The notes under the pieces are model-generated. The model had not been told where the DNA came from, made no database searches, and saw only the letters and a list, made by a program, of their open reading frames with translations. The translations under genes were made by a program, and so were the position numbers. From Ignavibacteria bacterium (GTDB lineage: Bacteria > Bacteroidota > Ignavibacteria > Ignavibacteriales > Melioribacteraceae): a stretch of DNA of 21,649 nucleotides. Location: positions 1 to 21,649 of the forward strand of contig QILJ01000067.1 of the NCBI GenBank assembly GCA_003233295.1, written 5' to 3'. Shown here one piece after another: positions 8,017 to 16,500 of this stretch (the stretch's first letter is position 1; the number at the start of each line of letters is the position of its first letter).

Positions 8017-8850
8017 TTAATTAATTATTAATTTTTCCGGATCAATTGGCTTTGCGTTTTTCCAAATTTCAAAATGAAGATGAGCACCGGTAGTATTTAT
8101 ACCAGTATTACCGCTTAAGGCAATTGTTTCACCCTGAATTACATAGTCGCGAGCAGTTTTTAACAAAGCTGAACAGTGTTTGTAAAATGAAAGATAATTA
8201 TTAGCATGCTCAATAATCATTACATATCCGTTTTTTGTTGTATAATCAGCGAAAATCACCGTTCCACTGGCTGCTGCAACTACAGGTGTACCTTCCTTTA
8301 CAGAAAAATCCATTCCAATATGTCCTTTATCGGGAGCAAATTTCTTGCCAATTATCCCTTCGATGGGTTTGATAAAATACACATCGTTTTTTTTCTGTTC
8401 ATCTAGCGATTTAAAGAATTTTTCAACCACATAAAATATAGAACCACCCGCAGGAATTCTATTACCTTTAGATTTTCGCAAGGAATCATATATCGCCGCT
8501 GTGGAATCCAATGAATCCGTCTTAGCCAATGTTAATGCGTAATTCAACCGTTTATCTATCTTTGCAATCTTATTTAATTCCCTTGTCAGTAATACTACTT
8601 TACTCTCCAAGTCTTTTATTCTTTCTGACTGAAGCTGTAATTTCTCCTGCTCAAAAGTCAGAACAATTTGCTTTGCCGGAGTAAATGTTAAAATTAATGT
8701 CACTAAGGCAGCAATTATCACAATAAATATCAGTATATAAGTAGTAAGTTCAAAAAAACTGATTTTATATCTCTTCGTATCCTGAGTAGGAAAACTTGGA
8801 GTAATATAGAAGGAAGATTTTTTTAAGTTCTCAAAATTAAATATACTCAT
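8017..8850 (-). CDS. Membrane-anchored M23 (LytM) peptidoglycan endopeptidase
   Basis: A 277-residue zinc peptidase. It has a cytoplasmic N-terminus of about 40 residues, one transmembrane helix (about 40-60), a coiled-coil stretch (about 70-100), and the periplasmic LytM domain. The zinc and catalytic motifs are complete: His177 and Asp181 (HIGMD), His225 (YKHC), and His257-His259 (HLHFE). The enzyme should cleave peptide cross-links of peptidoglycan. This layout matches the M23 peptidases that work with bactofilins, and a bactofilin gene follows after ten bases. The ATG at 8850 is preferred to a TTG seven codons upstream, which has no ribosome-binding site. There is an 83-base gap from the acyltransferase gene. 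Confidence 0.92.
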   Translation of the reverse strand: MSIFNFENLKKSSFYITPSFPTQDTKRYKISFFELTTYILIFIVIIAALVTLILTFTPAKQIVLTFEQEKLQLQSERIKDLESKVVLLTRELNKIAKIDKRLNYALTLAKTDSLDSTAAIYDSLRKSKGNRIPAGGSIFYVVEKFFKSLDEQKKNDVYFIKPIEGIIGKKFAPDKGHIGMDFSVKEGTPVVAAASGTVIFADYTTKNGYVMIIEHANNYLSFYKHCSALLKTARDYVIQGETIALSGNTGINTTGAHLHFEIWKNAKPIDPEKLIIN

Positions 8851-8933
8851 ATTAGTTCTTTTATATTCCAACTAAAGGAGAAGTTAATGTTTCTATTTTT
8901 TAGACCCAAATATAATAAATAAGTTTGATTAGG

Positions 8934-9809
8934 TTACTGATATTTCCAAATATTATGCATCCATAACCATTGTTCAGGTGTCTCCCTTACTGTTTCCTCT
9001 AATATAGTCATATACCGCTGATTTAATTCCTGAATAGCTTCAGAATTATTTTCAGGAAGATTATCAAAACTCATTTCAGTTATCTTGATTCTATATTTAC
9101 CTACAGAGTTTCTGATAAAGAAGGAAACGAATACAGGAACTTTCCTCTTTAAGGCTAATACCGCAAACCCTTGAAAAGTCATAGTCGGCTGATTAAAATA
9201 ATTCACCATTACTCCATCCTTTGGTCCACGCTGATCACCGACTATTGCAATAGTACCGCCTCCGGCTAATGTCTTATACAGATCCTTAACTGAAACACCA
9301 AGTGTGATTTCTTTATTCTCAAATCTTTCGCGCAATTTTGTCATCCAATCTGCTACATACGGGTTTCTCTGTTTTTTAACAAGCACATACAAAGATATAT
9401 CGATAGCTAAACCGGCGTAAAGTGCAGCAAGTTCCCAATTACCAAAGTGACCGGTTAAGAAAATTGTTCCTCTATTCTCGTAGATACGTTTTTTGGCTAT
9501 ATCCAGATTGCCTTCTTCCACCATGCCAATAATTTCATCCTTAGAAGCTCTGGATAATATAAGTAATTCCATAAATGTAACTGTAATACAATAGTAATTC
9601 TTTCTGGCGAGTTTTTTAATTTCACCTGTCGACTTATCGGGGAAAGCTTTGGTTAAATTATTTATAACCATCTCTTTTCTTATAGGAATAAAGTAGAAAA
9701 ATAAGCCGGATATTATCCGTGCTAAAATTGGAACTCTTTTAATTCCGAAAAAATTAATAAGGTTATCCAAAAATTTCCAAAAAAGAAATTCAAATTTATT
9801 TTTATCCAT
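8934..9809 (-). CDS. Lysophospholipid/lipid A acyltransferase (LpxL/HtrB family)
   Basis: A 291-residue member of the late lipid A acyltransferase family, which adds a secondary acyl chain to lipid A (or a related glycolipid) at the inner membrane. A hydrophobic N-terminal segment (about 28-43, ILARIISGLFFYFIP) is followed by the catalytic HX4E motif, His121 to Glu126 in TGHFGNWELAA, and later by GDQRGPKDGVMVNYFNQPT and a C-terminal QWLWMHNIWK, all typical. The ATG at 9809 was chosen over the adjoining GTG. It begins six bases after the GWxTD gene stop, implying co-transcription. The exact acceptor and acyl chain cannot be told from sequence. Confidence 0.92.
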   Translation of the reverse strand: MDKNKFEFLFWKFLDNLINFFGIKRVPILARIISGLFFYFIPIRKEMVINNLTKAFPDKSTGEIKKLARKNYYCITVTFMELLILSRASKDEIIGMVEEGNLDIAKKRIYENRGTIFLTGHFGNWELAALYAGLAIDISLYVLVKKQRNPYVADWMTKLRERFENKEITLGVSVKDLYKTLAGGGTIAIVGDQRGPKDGVMVNYFNQPTMTFQGFAVLALKRKVPVFVSFFIRNSVGKYRIKITEMSFDNLPENNSEAIQELNQRYMTILEETVRETPEQWLWMHNIWKYQ

Positions 9810-9815
9810 CACAAT

Positions 9816-11195
9816 TTAATTAACAGTGATTCTGCGGCGCCAGTTGTCATCACGTAATTCGCCGCGCTTTGTTGAATGTAAAAGCTCATAGTCATTATAA
9901 CCGGTAATATCACCGAACACAAATTCTACTCCGCCTTCAATACTGTTATACCTCCAAATCTCATATGGCTTAGTGTTGTAGTCATTCGGATAATAATCCA
10001 CTTCATCCGGCTCTCCGTATATTAGATAGATCCTACCTCTGTCAGTCTTTACTCCTCTTTTGTTAAAAGCCTTATACCTTGCTTCAACAAAGGCAACACG
10101 ATCCATATACTCTTCTTTAAACTCATTTTTAGGAGTGTCAGGTTCCATGTCTCTTGCTTTCCAAAATTTGTATAGAAATTCTCTTTTGGAATCAAGAGTT
10201 TTTAACCTTGCATAAGTATCTTTATCTTGTTTGGTTGCAATAGGTCCGCAGACTTCAAATAGTTCATCACACTCTTCTTCACTGTAAATTCCGTACTCGC
10301 TGCTTTTCATATCGGTATTACTTAAAACAGTCATCTCTGCAACAGGTTTGACCGATGGGTTAATTAGATAAAACCTTTTCGAAGATGCAATTCCAACATT
10401 TAAGGAATCCTGAAAAAGACTTAACCGTAAAGTATAAGAGCCGGTTGGATATTTCCTTAAATTAAAAACACCTGCTTCCACAATTGAATTATTGCTTTGA
10501 GCGACAGATTTTTTCTTTGACTCAAGTGTATTTCCATAATTATCCAATAATTGCTGAACTAGAATAAGTTCACTACCGGGAATTGTATGAGTGTCTACAT
10601 CATATAACTCGGAATAATAAAACAGAACTGGCATTGCCTCTGTATAAATGTCGAGAGGATTTGGATAGACTTCCATAGTGTTCTTATAAAAAATGGATTT
10701 TGTATTTTTACTGTCAGTTATTATTCTTGAAGCAAGTTGAATATCACTGATAGAATATACATCTGTGGGAAACTTATTTATCGAGATGTGCTCTTTGTAT
10801 GTAGTAATTTTTGAAGTATCGGCAATATCCAAAGAACTTATTGTTAATAAGTATCTACCGGGAGGAATGATATAGCCCAAGTTACCGATCAAATTCTTAT
10901 CCTTGTATAATTCACCTTGGGATGTGTCAATTTCATTTACGGACTTATATCTTTTACTCACAAGAACATTATTGATCAAAGTATCTTCTAGTGAAATATC
11001 AAGATATGCACCGATAAAAAATTTATCATCAATTTTATAGGGAGTCAGTTTTCCTTGACCAATAGAGTAGTATATCTCCAGATATGAATTTGTTGAATCA
11101 CATTTAAACCTTGCATAATCAAATTCGAATGAAATTTTTTCTTGTGCTAAAATACCCACTATCGGTAATAGCCAAAGGAGAATTGTCTTTTTCAT
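9816..11195 (-). CDS. Exported GWxTD-domain protein
   Basis: A 459-residue protein with a signal peptide (MKKTILLWLLPIVGILAQ) and a C-terminal GWxTD domain over about residues 310-459. The naming motif reads GVKTD (381-385) followed by RGRIYLIYGEPDEVDYYP, so the usual Trp is Val. The rest of the domain (YEIWRYN, then GGVEFVFGD) is well preserved. The N-terminal 300 residues look like beta-sandwich sequence. The function of the family is unknown; it is frequent in the Bacteroidota/Chlorobi and Acidobacteria groups and expected to be periplasmic or surface-located. The ATG at 11195 fits the signal peptide better than a GTG four codons upstream. It may head the long run that continues with the acyltransferase. 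Confidence 0.87.
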   Translation of the reverse strand: MKKTILLWLLPIVGILAQEKISFEFDYARFKCDSTNSYLEIYYSIGQGKLTPYKIDDKFFIGAYLDISLEDTLINNVLVSKRYKSVNEIDTSQGELYKDKNLIGNLGYIIPPGRYLLTISSLDIADTSKITTYKEHISINKFPTDVYSISDIQLASRIITDSKNTKSIFYKNTMEVYPNPLDIYTEAMPVLFYYSELYDVDTHTIPGSELILVQQLLDNYGNTLESKKKSVAQSNNSIVEAGVFNLRKYPTGSYTLRLSLFQDSLNVGIASSKRFYLINPSVKPVAEMTVLSNTDMKSSEYGIYSEEECDELFEVCGPIATKQDKDTYARLKTLDSKREFLYKFWKARDMEPDTPKNEFKEEYMDRVAFVEARYKAFNKRGVKTDRGRIYLIYGEPDEVDYYPNDYNTKPYEIWRYNSIEGGVEFVFGDITGYNDYELLHSTKRGELRDDNWRRRITVN

Positions 11196-11617
11196 ATAAT
11201 TTAACACCGTAATAAAATATTTTGAAACATATCAAAAGTTATGAAATTTTTTCTTAAGATTTAAGTACTCAATTTTTACCCAAGTTAAAATTTTAACACT
11301 TCATTATATGTACAGTTAAAAGGATCAACTTGTTTCAGAATCTATAAAATTTGTTCAACTGGAATTATGCAATAGAGTTAAGATAAAAAGTAACTAAACA
11401 AGAAATAGATAGTTAGAATAAGGACTTGCCCCGATTTACTCGGTCTTAGCGCGATTTACTCGGTCTTAGCGTTTATACCCCGATGGTTAACTTGCAAATT
11501 GTATATTTCTTAGAGGAGCATTTTTGCATCAGTCTTTTCTTAATACAAAATTTCATTATTAAAAAAAGAAATTGTTCAGTTAAATATAATATAATAGTCT
11601 CTACAGAAAATTATAGA
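11196..11617. other. Non-coding stretch with tandem repeat and palindrome
   Basis: About 420 bases without a believable gene, between the GWxTD gene and the broken SIMPL gene. It is AT-rich except for a GC-richer island at about 11425-11485 containing the tandem repeat. A 14-bp perfect palindrome GTTAAAATTTTAAC lies at 11284-11297. The promoter of the long downstream run should be in here, but no convincing -35/-10 pair was found. Confidence 0.5.
11432..11471. repeat. Exact two-copy 20-bp tandem repeat
   Basis: Two identical head-to-tail copies of CGATTTACTCGGTCTTAGCG, at 11432-11451 and 11452-11471. The heptamer CCCCGAT occurs at 11429-11435, where it overlaps the first copy, and again at 11478-11484. 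Part of the first unit can fold as CCGA-TTTAC-TCGG. The unit is richer in GC than its surroundings and not coding. It resembles a fragment of an interspersed palindromic element; with only two copies and no spacer it is not a CRISPR. Confidence 0.85.
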
Positions 11618-12331
11618 TCAATCAGAGAGATAGTATTCTACAGTTGATACAACACGGATCTTTTTAATATGAGGATTATTTTTATCTCTAGGATAAATAG
11701 AAAATTGACCTTGATAAGCGCGTTTCATTTTACCTAACTCACTGTTGGAATCCTCGGCAAGTTCCTGCGCAACTTCTCTTGCTTTAGTTATTACTTCTTG
11801 AATCATTTCTGGTTTCACCGAGTTAAGCTTTGAGAAAATAAATTCCGTTCTGTTATCGTAACCATTACCAGAAAATACAATACCTTTTTTTCCAAGACTT
11901 GAGAGTTTATTCATTAATGAACGTATCAAGTCAACCTTTTTTAAATAAACCGTTACTGTTTGTCTTGAAGTAAAACTAAACTGCGATGGATTGTTACCTA
12001 CATAATTCTATGCCGATTTATCAAGTATTGAGGCTGGAGACAATGATATTTCAGATTCTTCAACTCCAGAATTCATAAGAGATTTCTTAATTATGTTTTT
12101 ACTTTTATCAATTGAGTTGTAAAGTGTTTCAAGATTATTACTTGTCTGGGTAAATTGTATCGGCCAGATAACAATATCAGCAGGATATTCTCTTTCTGAT
12201 AATCCTTTCACAGTAACACTTCTTTCATACTCTTTAAATTTAAAAAGACCATTTCTGAGTAGAAGTCCGAAAACCAACATCTCTAAAAAGAAAAATATTC
12301 CAAGTGCTAGATAATTGTTTTTATTATTCAT
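11618..12331 (-). pseudogene. SIMPL (DUF541) membrane protein, interrupted by in-frame TAG
   Basis: A 238-codon frame encoding a membrane-anchored SIMPL-domain protein. It has a transmembrane helix at about residues 7-26 and then the domain starting YERSVTVKGLSEREYPADIV. At codon 108 (12010-12008) a TAG follows ILDKSA. The same frame continues without shift as NYVGNNPSQFSFTSRQTVTV and runs to a TGA at 11618, with normal SIMPL sequence up to VVSTVEYYLSD. So one base substitution splits the gene. TAG ends intact rpsP, atpA and atpZ, so it is not generally read as sense here. Possible explanations are a young pseudogene, a sequencing error, or read-through. SIMPL proteins are envelope proteins of poorly known function. 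The start is ATG; a strong terminator lies upstream, so it needs its own promoter. Confidence 0.85.
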
Positions 12332-12402
12332 TAATCTTATAAATGATAAAACTATAACAATACTGCCGTTTAAAATTGTTTTTCGAAGTTAGAATTCATA
12401 AT

Positions 12403-12429
12403 AAAAAAGGTGTCTAAAATAGACACCTT
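12403..12429 (-). terminator. Rho-independent terminator after the PorV-family gene
   Basis: On the minus strand a stem AAGGTGTCT/AGACACCTT with a 5-base loop is followed directly by a run of six T. It lies 28 bases past the stop of the PorV-family gene and ends the receptor/secreted-protein/PorV unit. It is the best terminator in the window. Confidence 0.85.
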
Positions 12430-12457
12430 AATTATTTTCATAATATCAAATTATGAA

Positions 12458-13474
12458 TTAGTGAAAACCAAGTACTAGTGTGAACACGTGATTGCCTGAT
12501 GAGAAACTTTCAACATTACGATATGCATAATCGAACATAAGATCAAAAGATTCACCTATGTTGAAATTAATGCCGGCTCCAACTGCCCAATTATAAATTG
12601 CAGTACTCGTATTCTCTGTCAAGAAGTTATACCCGCCTCGCAGAGATAAAACATTCAAGAATTGTAATTCAAGACCAAGCTTTAACTCATTTTCAATAGT
12701 GTTATTATTTCTAAAAACACCAGCAATAGATAATCTGTTTTCTTTACTAAAATCAAATGTATACCCCATACTCAGATCGAAGTAGCTAGGTATCTGAAAA
12801 GGTTCTGTGTCAACTTCGTAAACACCTAAACCGCTACCAAGTGCTGCAGAAGGTACTTCAGTTTTTACTTTAAGGTCTTCACCAGTGTATCTCATATTTC
12901 CACCGATATTCTTCACTGAAACACCAAGTGAAAAATTAGGTGCAAAACGATATTGAACACCAAAATCAATTGCAAAGCCGCTTGCACCAGTGTTCATAAT
13001 AGTTTCGTTAATCAAGCTTAAACTAGCGCCGGCTGATACTCTATCTGTAATCATCGTGGAATAGGTAAAACCTAACACAAAATAATTTGGTGAGAAAGTT
13101 TGACCAGTGCCGTCAGGATTTTGATTTGTAGTCACTGGAATATCGCCAAAATCAATACCTTTGTACGTTAAACCTATGGAACCAATACCTAACTTAGTTG
13201 CAATAGCAAAATATGAAATGTTTATATCCGCAATATACTGCATCATGTTAAACATTGCTTCGGTTCCCTGCATTCTATCTAAACCGCCAGGATTGTAGTA
13301 GATCGATTCAACACCGGTAAAATGTGAGTTAAACGCACCTACCGTTGCTATCGATCTAGCGCCTACAGGAATGAGCAATTGTTCAGCTCCCGCAGTACCT
13401 TTACGAGCTGCGTCTCCGGCAAACACAGTCACAGAAAAGATTAGTATTATAAATACTGTTAATAGCTTTTTCAT
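12458..13474 (-). CDS. PorV/PorQ-family outer-membrane protein
   Basis: A 338-residue outer-membrane beta-barrel protein with a signal peptide (MKKLLTVFIILIFSVTVFAG). The mature N-terminus (GTAGAEQLLIPVGARSIATV, then YNPGGL and alternating amphipathic strands) is typical of the PorV/PorQ family, related to FadL-like barrels. PorV carries T9SS clients from the translocon to the attachment complex; many genomes in this group have several paralogues, so this one may serve a particular substrate. The gene upstream encodes a candidate substrate. The ATG at 13474 has GGAG six bases upstream and is preferred to an upstream TTG. The gap to the preceding gene is 71 bases and contains a hairpin; an intrinsic terminator follows the gene. 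Confidence 0.88.
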   Translation of the reverse strand: MKKLLTVFIILIFSVTVFAGDAARKGTAGAEQLLIPVGARSIATVGAFNSHFTGVESIYYNPGGLDRMQGTEAMFNMMQYIADINISYFAIATKLGIGSIGLTYKGIDFGDIPVTTNQNPDGTGQTFSPNYFVLGFTYSTMITDRVSAGASLSLINETIMNTGASGFAIDFGVQYRFAPNFSLGVSVKNIGGNMRYTGEDLKVKTEVPSAALGSGLGVYEVDTEPFQIPSYFDLSMGYTFDFSKENRLSIAGVFRNNNTIENELKLGLELQFLNVLSLRGGYNFLTENTSTAIYNWAVGAGINFNIGESFDLMFDYAYRNVESFSSGNHVFTLVLGFH

Positions 13475-13510
13475 TATATTCTCCAATTTTTAAACATAAT
13501 TTTAACTTAA

Positions 13511-13533
13511 AGGTGATGATTTAATCATCACCT
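13511..13533 (-). other. Perfect inverted repeat between exported-protein and PorV-family genes
   Basis: A perfect 10-bp inverted repeat, AGGTGATGAT and ATCATCACCT, with a 3-base loop, 12 bases beyond the stop of the 1144-residue protein gene. On the minus strand it is followed by TTTAAGTTAAAATT, not a clean T-run. It is probably a weak terminator or mRNA-stability hairpin that lowers or separates expression of the PorV-family gene. Confidence 0.55.
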
Positions 13534-13545
13534 ATAATCAACTAA

Positions 13546-16500
13546 TTAATAATTTTGAAGTTGTTTTTGAGGCATTATTATCGCTAATTTTAATATTTTA
13601 TCCCCAAATTCTGGATTACTAATTAGAGCTATATACATACCGGAGGCAACCCTTAGTTCAGACTCGTTTTCAAGATTCCACCTCAAGATTGATGAAGCAT
13701 CGTCTTTCTCCAAAGTTCTAACTAATACCCCACTAATTGTGTAGAGTTTAATTGTTACTTTATCTGGTAAATTGTTAAATGTGACGTAAGGCTCGTCGAA
13801 TTTTCCACCAGTATAACTTACACCTTCATTTATACCGAACAACGGGTTTGGAAATACATTTACTTTATCCCAATTTGATTCAGCGTCCTTTTTAGTAATT
13901 CCTGTTTCAACAGTATATTGATATTTATCACGATCAGTCAAGAATACTCCAGGAAAAAGCTTATATGTGCCGGTAGGATTAAAAGCATTTCGCGGCATAT
14001 CCGTCTCAAATCCGCATACATACATTGCATCAAACCAAGCAGACTTAGCAACGGCTTTTAAAGAATCATAATTACCAGTAAAATCAGCTGGTTTATCCAT
14101 CTTATAACCGGTCGCAATGTCAGCCCATAACCTTCCTGATTGTGAACTTATGTAAGGTAAGTTAACAGTCCCTGTAGGATCATAGGGTGCTTTGAATACG
14201 ATTATGTATTCTTTACTCTTAGTAAGTTGGCTGCCCGGATACCAAACACCATCCGGCATTCCAAGAGAATCGGCAGCGTTAGCAGTTTCGGTAAATCCGA
14301 CAGCAAGTTGTCGTTCTTCACCAGAAGGTAATACCTCAAAAGCAGAAAACGGAACTTCTACAAAAGAGGAGTCCTTAGACCCGGTATTATCACCGAGTGG
14401 ATACCTTCCTGTTGCTCTTCTTACATATCGATGAGCAAAGGAACTGTTTTCAGCACCAAAACGAATTTCTACCGGTCTAAGATCTCCAACACTAATTGCT
14501 GACGATGTTTTAGAAGTTACCGGTAATATTGAAGGTTTGGAGACATCATTTCCTACATAGAACCCACCTGTTATACTATCATCTTGAGGTAAAAACCATT
14601 GATTTCCTTTAAATTCAGTTTTACCAACACCAGGCTCAATCCACGGAACAGTTACAGTTACACCGTCGACCAAATTGTTTATTTGATATGTGTAAAAATC
14701 ATCGTAGAAAAATGGATTATTATCAAAATCTGTATCGCTGAACAGATATTTCTTAGATGAATCCACTAATATAGTATCCCTATCTACATCCTTTATGTAA
14801 TAGTATAGAACATAAGGAATACTTAAACTATCTCGGAAGAATCCAACCTCATATTTATGATTCGTGATCTTTTCTTTATCCTGTACAGAATAAGTAACTT
14901 CCGATTCAGCTTCACCTGAGACATGTTCGGTCGGTACTCCAGAGTAGAATGGTTCATTCTGAGAATCACCGGTTAATATTCCATCATTTCCTTTATCATC
15001 GTTAATGATAAGCGGAATATTCGAAATTGATCCCAAAGTAGCCGTCCCAGGTATCAGGTAGGTACCCAATGCATCAAACTTAACTATTTCATCATAATTA
15101 AGCGCTGTAGAAACAATTGATAGGAAATAAGGTTTATTCTTCTCAAGAAACTTACCTGTAAAAGGATCCTTTTTTATTATAAGGCTAATTCTGCCTTTAT
15201 CTTTATCAAAGTAAATGGAAGAATCAAGTTGTATTCCCCCAGTTGGATAAATAATCGTTCTTTCATCATTAACGGGGTTTTCATAAATAACACTATTGAT
15301 ATCATTTTTAATATCATACCTAGCTATTATTTGAGAATTCGCCTTTCCACCTTCAATATCTGATGTAGAATTCCTATTATACATTTTAACTTCATACCAT
15401 TCAAAATGCATATCGTAGCCAACACCTACTGCTTCATACTGAGTTGATTCGTAAGTTTCCCAAATAAGTTCAATAGTATTATCATTTGCTTTAATTACTG
15501 GTGTAACTTGAGGCGGTGCAGCTGGTACGTTAAAATTATTCTGGAAGACAAATTGTGCTGCACGGTCAATTTTTTTAGCTTCTTTAACGGAAGCAATAGC
15601 AGAAGTACTTCTACCCACTACATAAGCAACTACTACATCAACCGCTTTACCTTTTTCCAATTTAAATGGACCAGTATTTGACATTTGCCTCTGATCATAT
15701 GGAGATGTATGTATCCATCCTGTCTGGGAAACCGGATCTCCTGAATAGATATATCGAGTATCAACTTGCGCGCAATCTCCTGTAAATACCGTTCCAAATT
15801 CCCAGTCACAAGCATCAATTTTATTACCCTGCTGATTAAATCCCTCCAAATAATTTCTTGCCTGTACTTCATTATCAGGGTCGCCTTGAGTAGGGTGACT
15901 TTGAATGTAATAAACAAATGAAGTAAGCCCAAGATTCTTAGCCCCCCATATTGTATCAACGCCTAAAATAGGTCCCATAGTATTTAAAGCAAAATCATCC
16001 GGATTACCTGTTGGCTCCCACGGACCCTGGAAGAAATCTATGAGAAAACAAGGAGGAGTGCTTCCGAAAACACCATCAGAGCCGTCATTATATGTATAGC
16101 CAGCATTCAAAGTTGTATCTGACCCTACTAAATCATCAAGCGCATCACCGATATCAGCGTCTGCCCAAACACCAAAATATACTGAATCCTGAACATCAGA
16201 AACAAGCCCTGTATTCAATATTGAATATCTTATGAACATGATCTTACCAAGATCTCCCGCAGTTGCGTAAGCCCAAACTGTTTGCCTGATTTCAATACCC
16301 TGAGGGTCAACATTAGTAAAGGTCCTATCAGAGGAACTAACGGCATCATTATAAACACACCATGCTGTCTCATCACCTAAAATATCAGGAGAATCTTCAT
16401 CCGGGTCCCATTGACCATTACCGTTTTTATCTACGGGGTTATATTCACCGTCACCGTCACCGTCGTAAAAATATGCTCCGCCTTTTACAGCTTCACCCCA

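Noticed and set aside
8851..8871. TTG start of the M23 peptidase gene
   Set aside because: No ribosome-binding site on the minus strand; the AAAGGAG visible here is on the plus strand.
8851..8933. Bacteroidota-type promoter (TAnnTTTG) before the M23 gene
   Set aside because: A TATATTTG is present on the minus strand, but no matching upstream -33 element was found, so it is not listed as a feature.
11432..11471. CRISPR-like repeat
   Set aside because: Only two copies, directly abutting with no spacer, and no cas genes in the window.
12008..12010. TAG as a reassigned sense codon (for example pyrrolysine or an amber-recoded genome)
   Set aside because: Intact rpsP, atpA and atpZ end in TAG, so general reassignment does not fit; local read-through cannot be excluded.
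13475..13486. TTG start of the PorV-family gene four codons upstream
   Set aside because: It would place residues before a perfect signal peptide, and GGAG is correctly spaced for the ATG at 13474.
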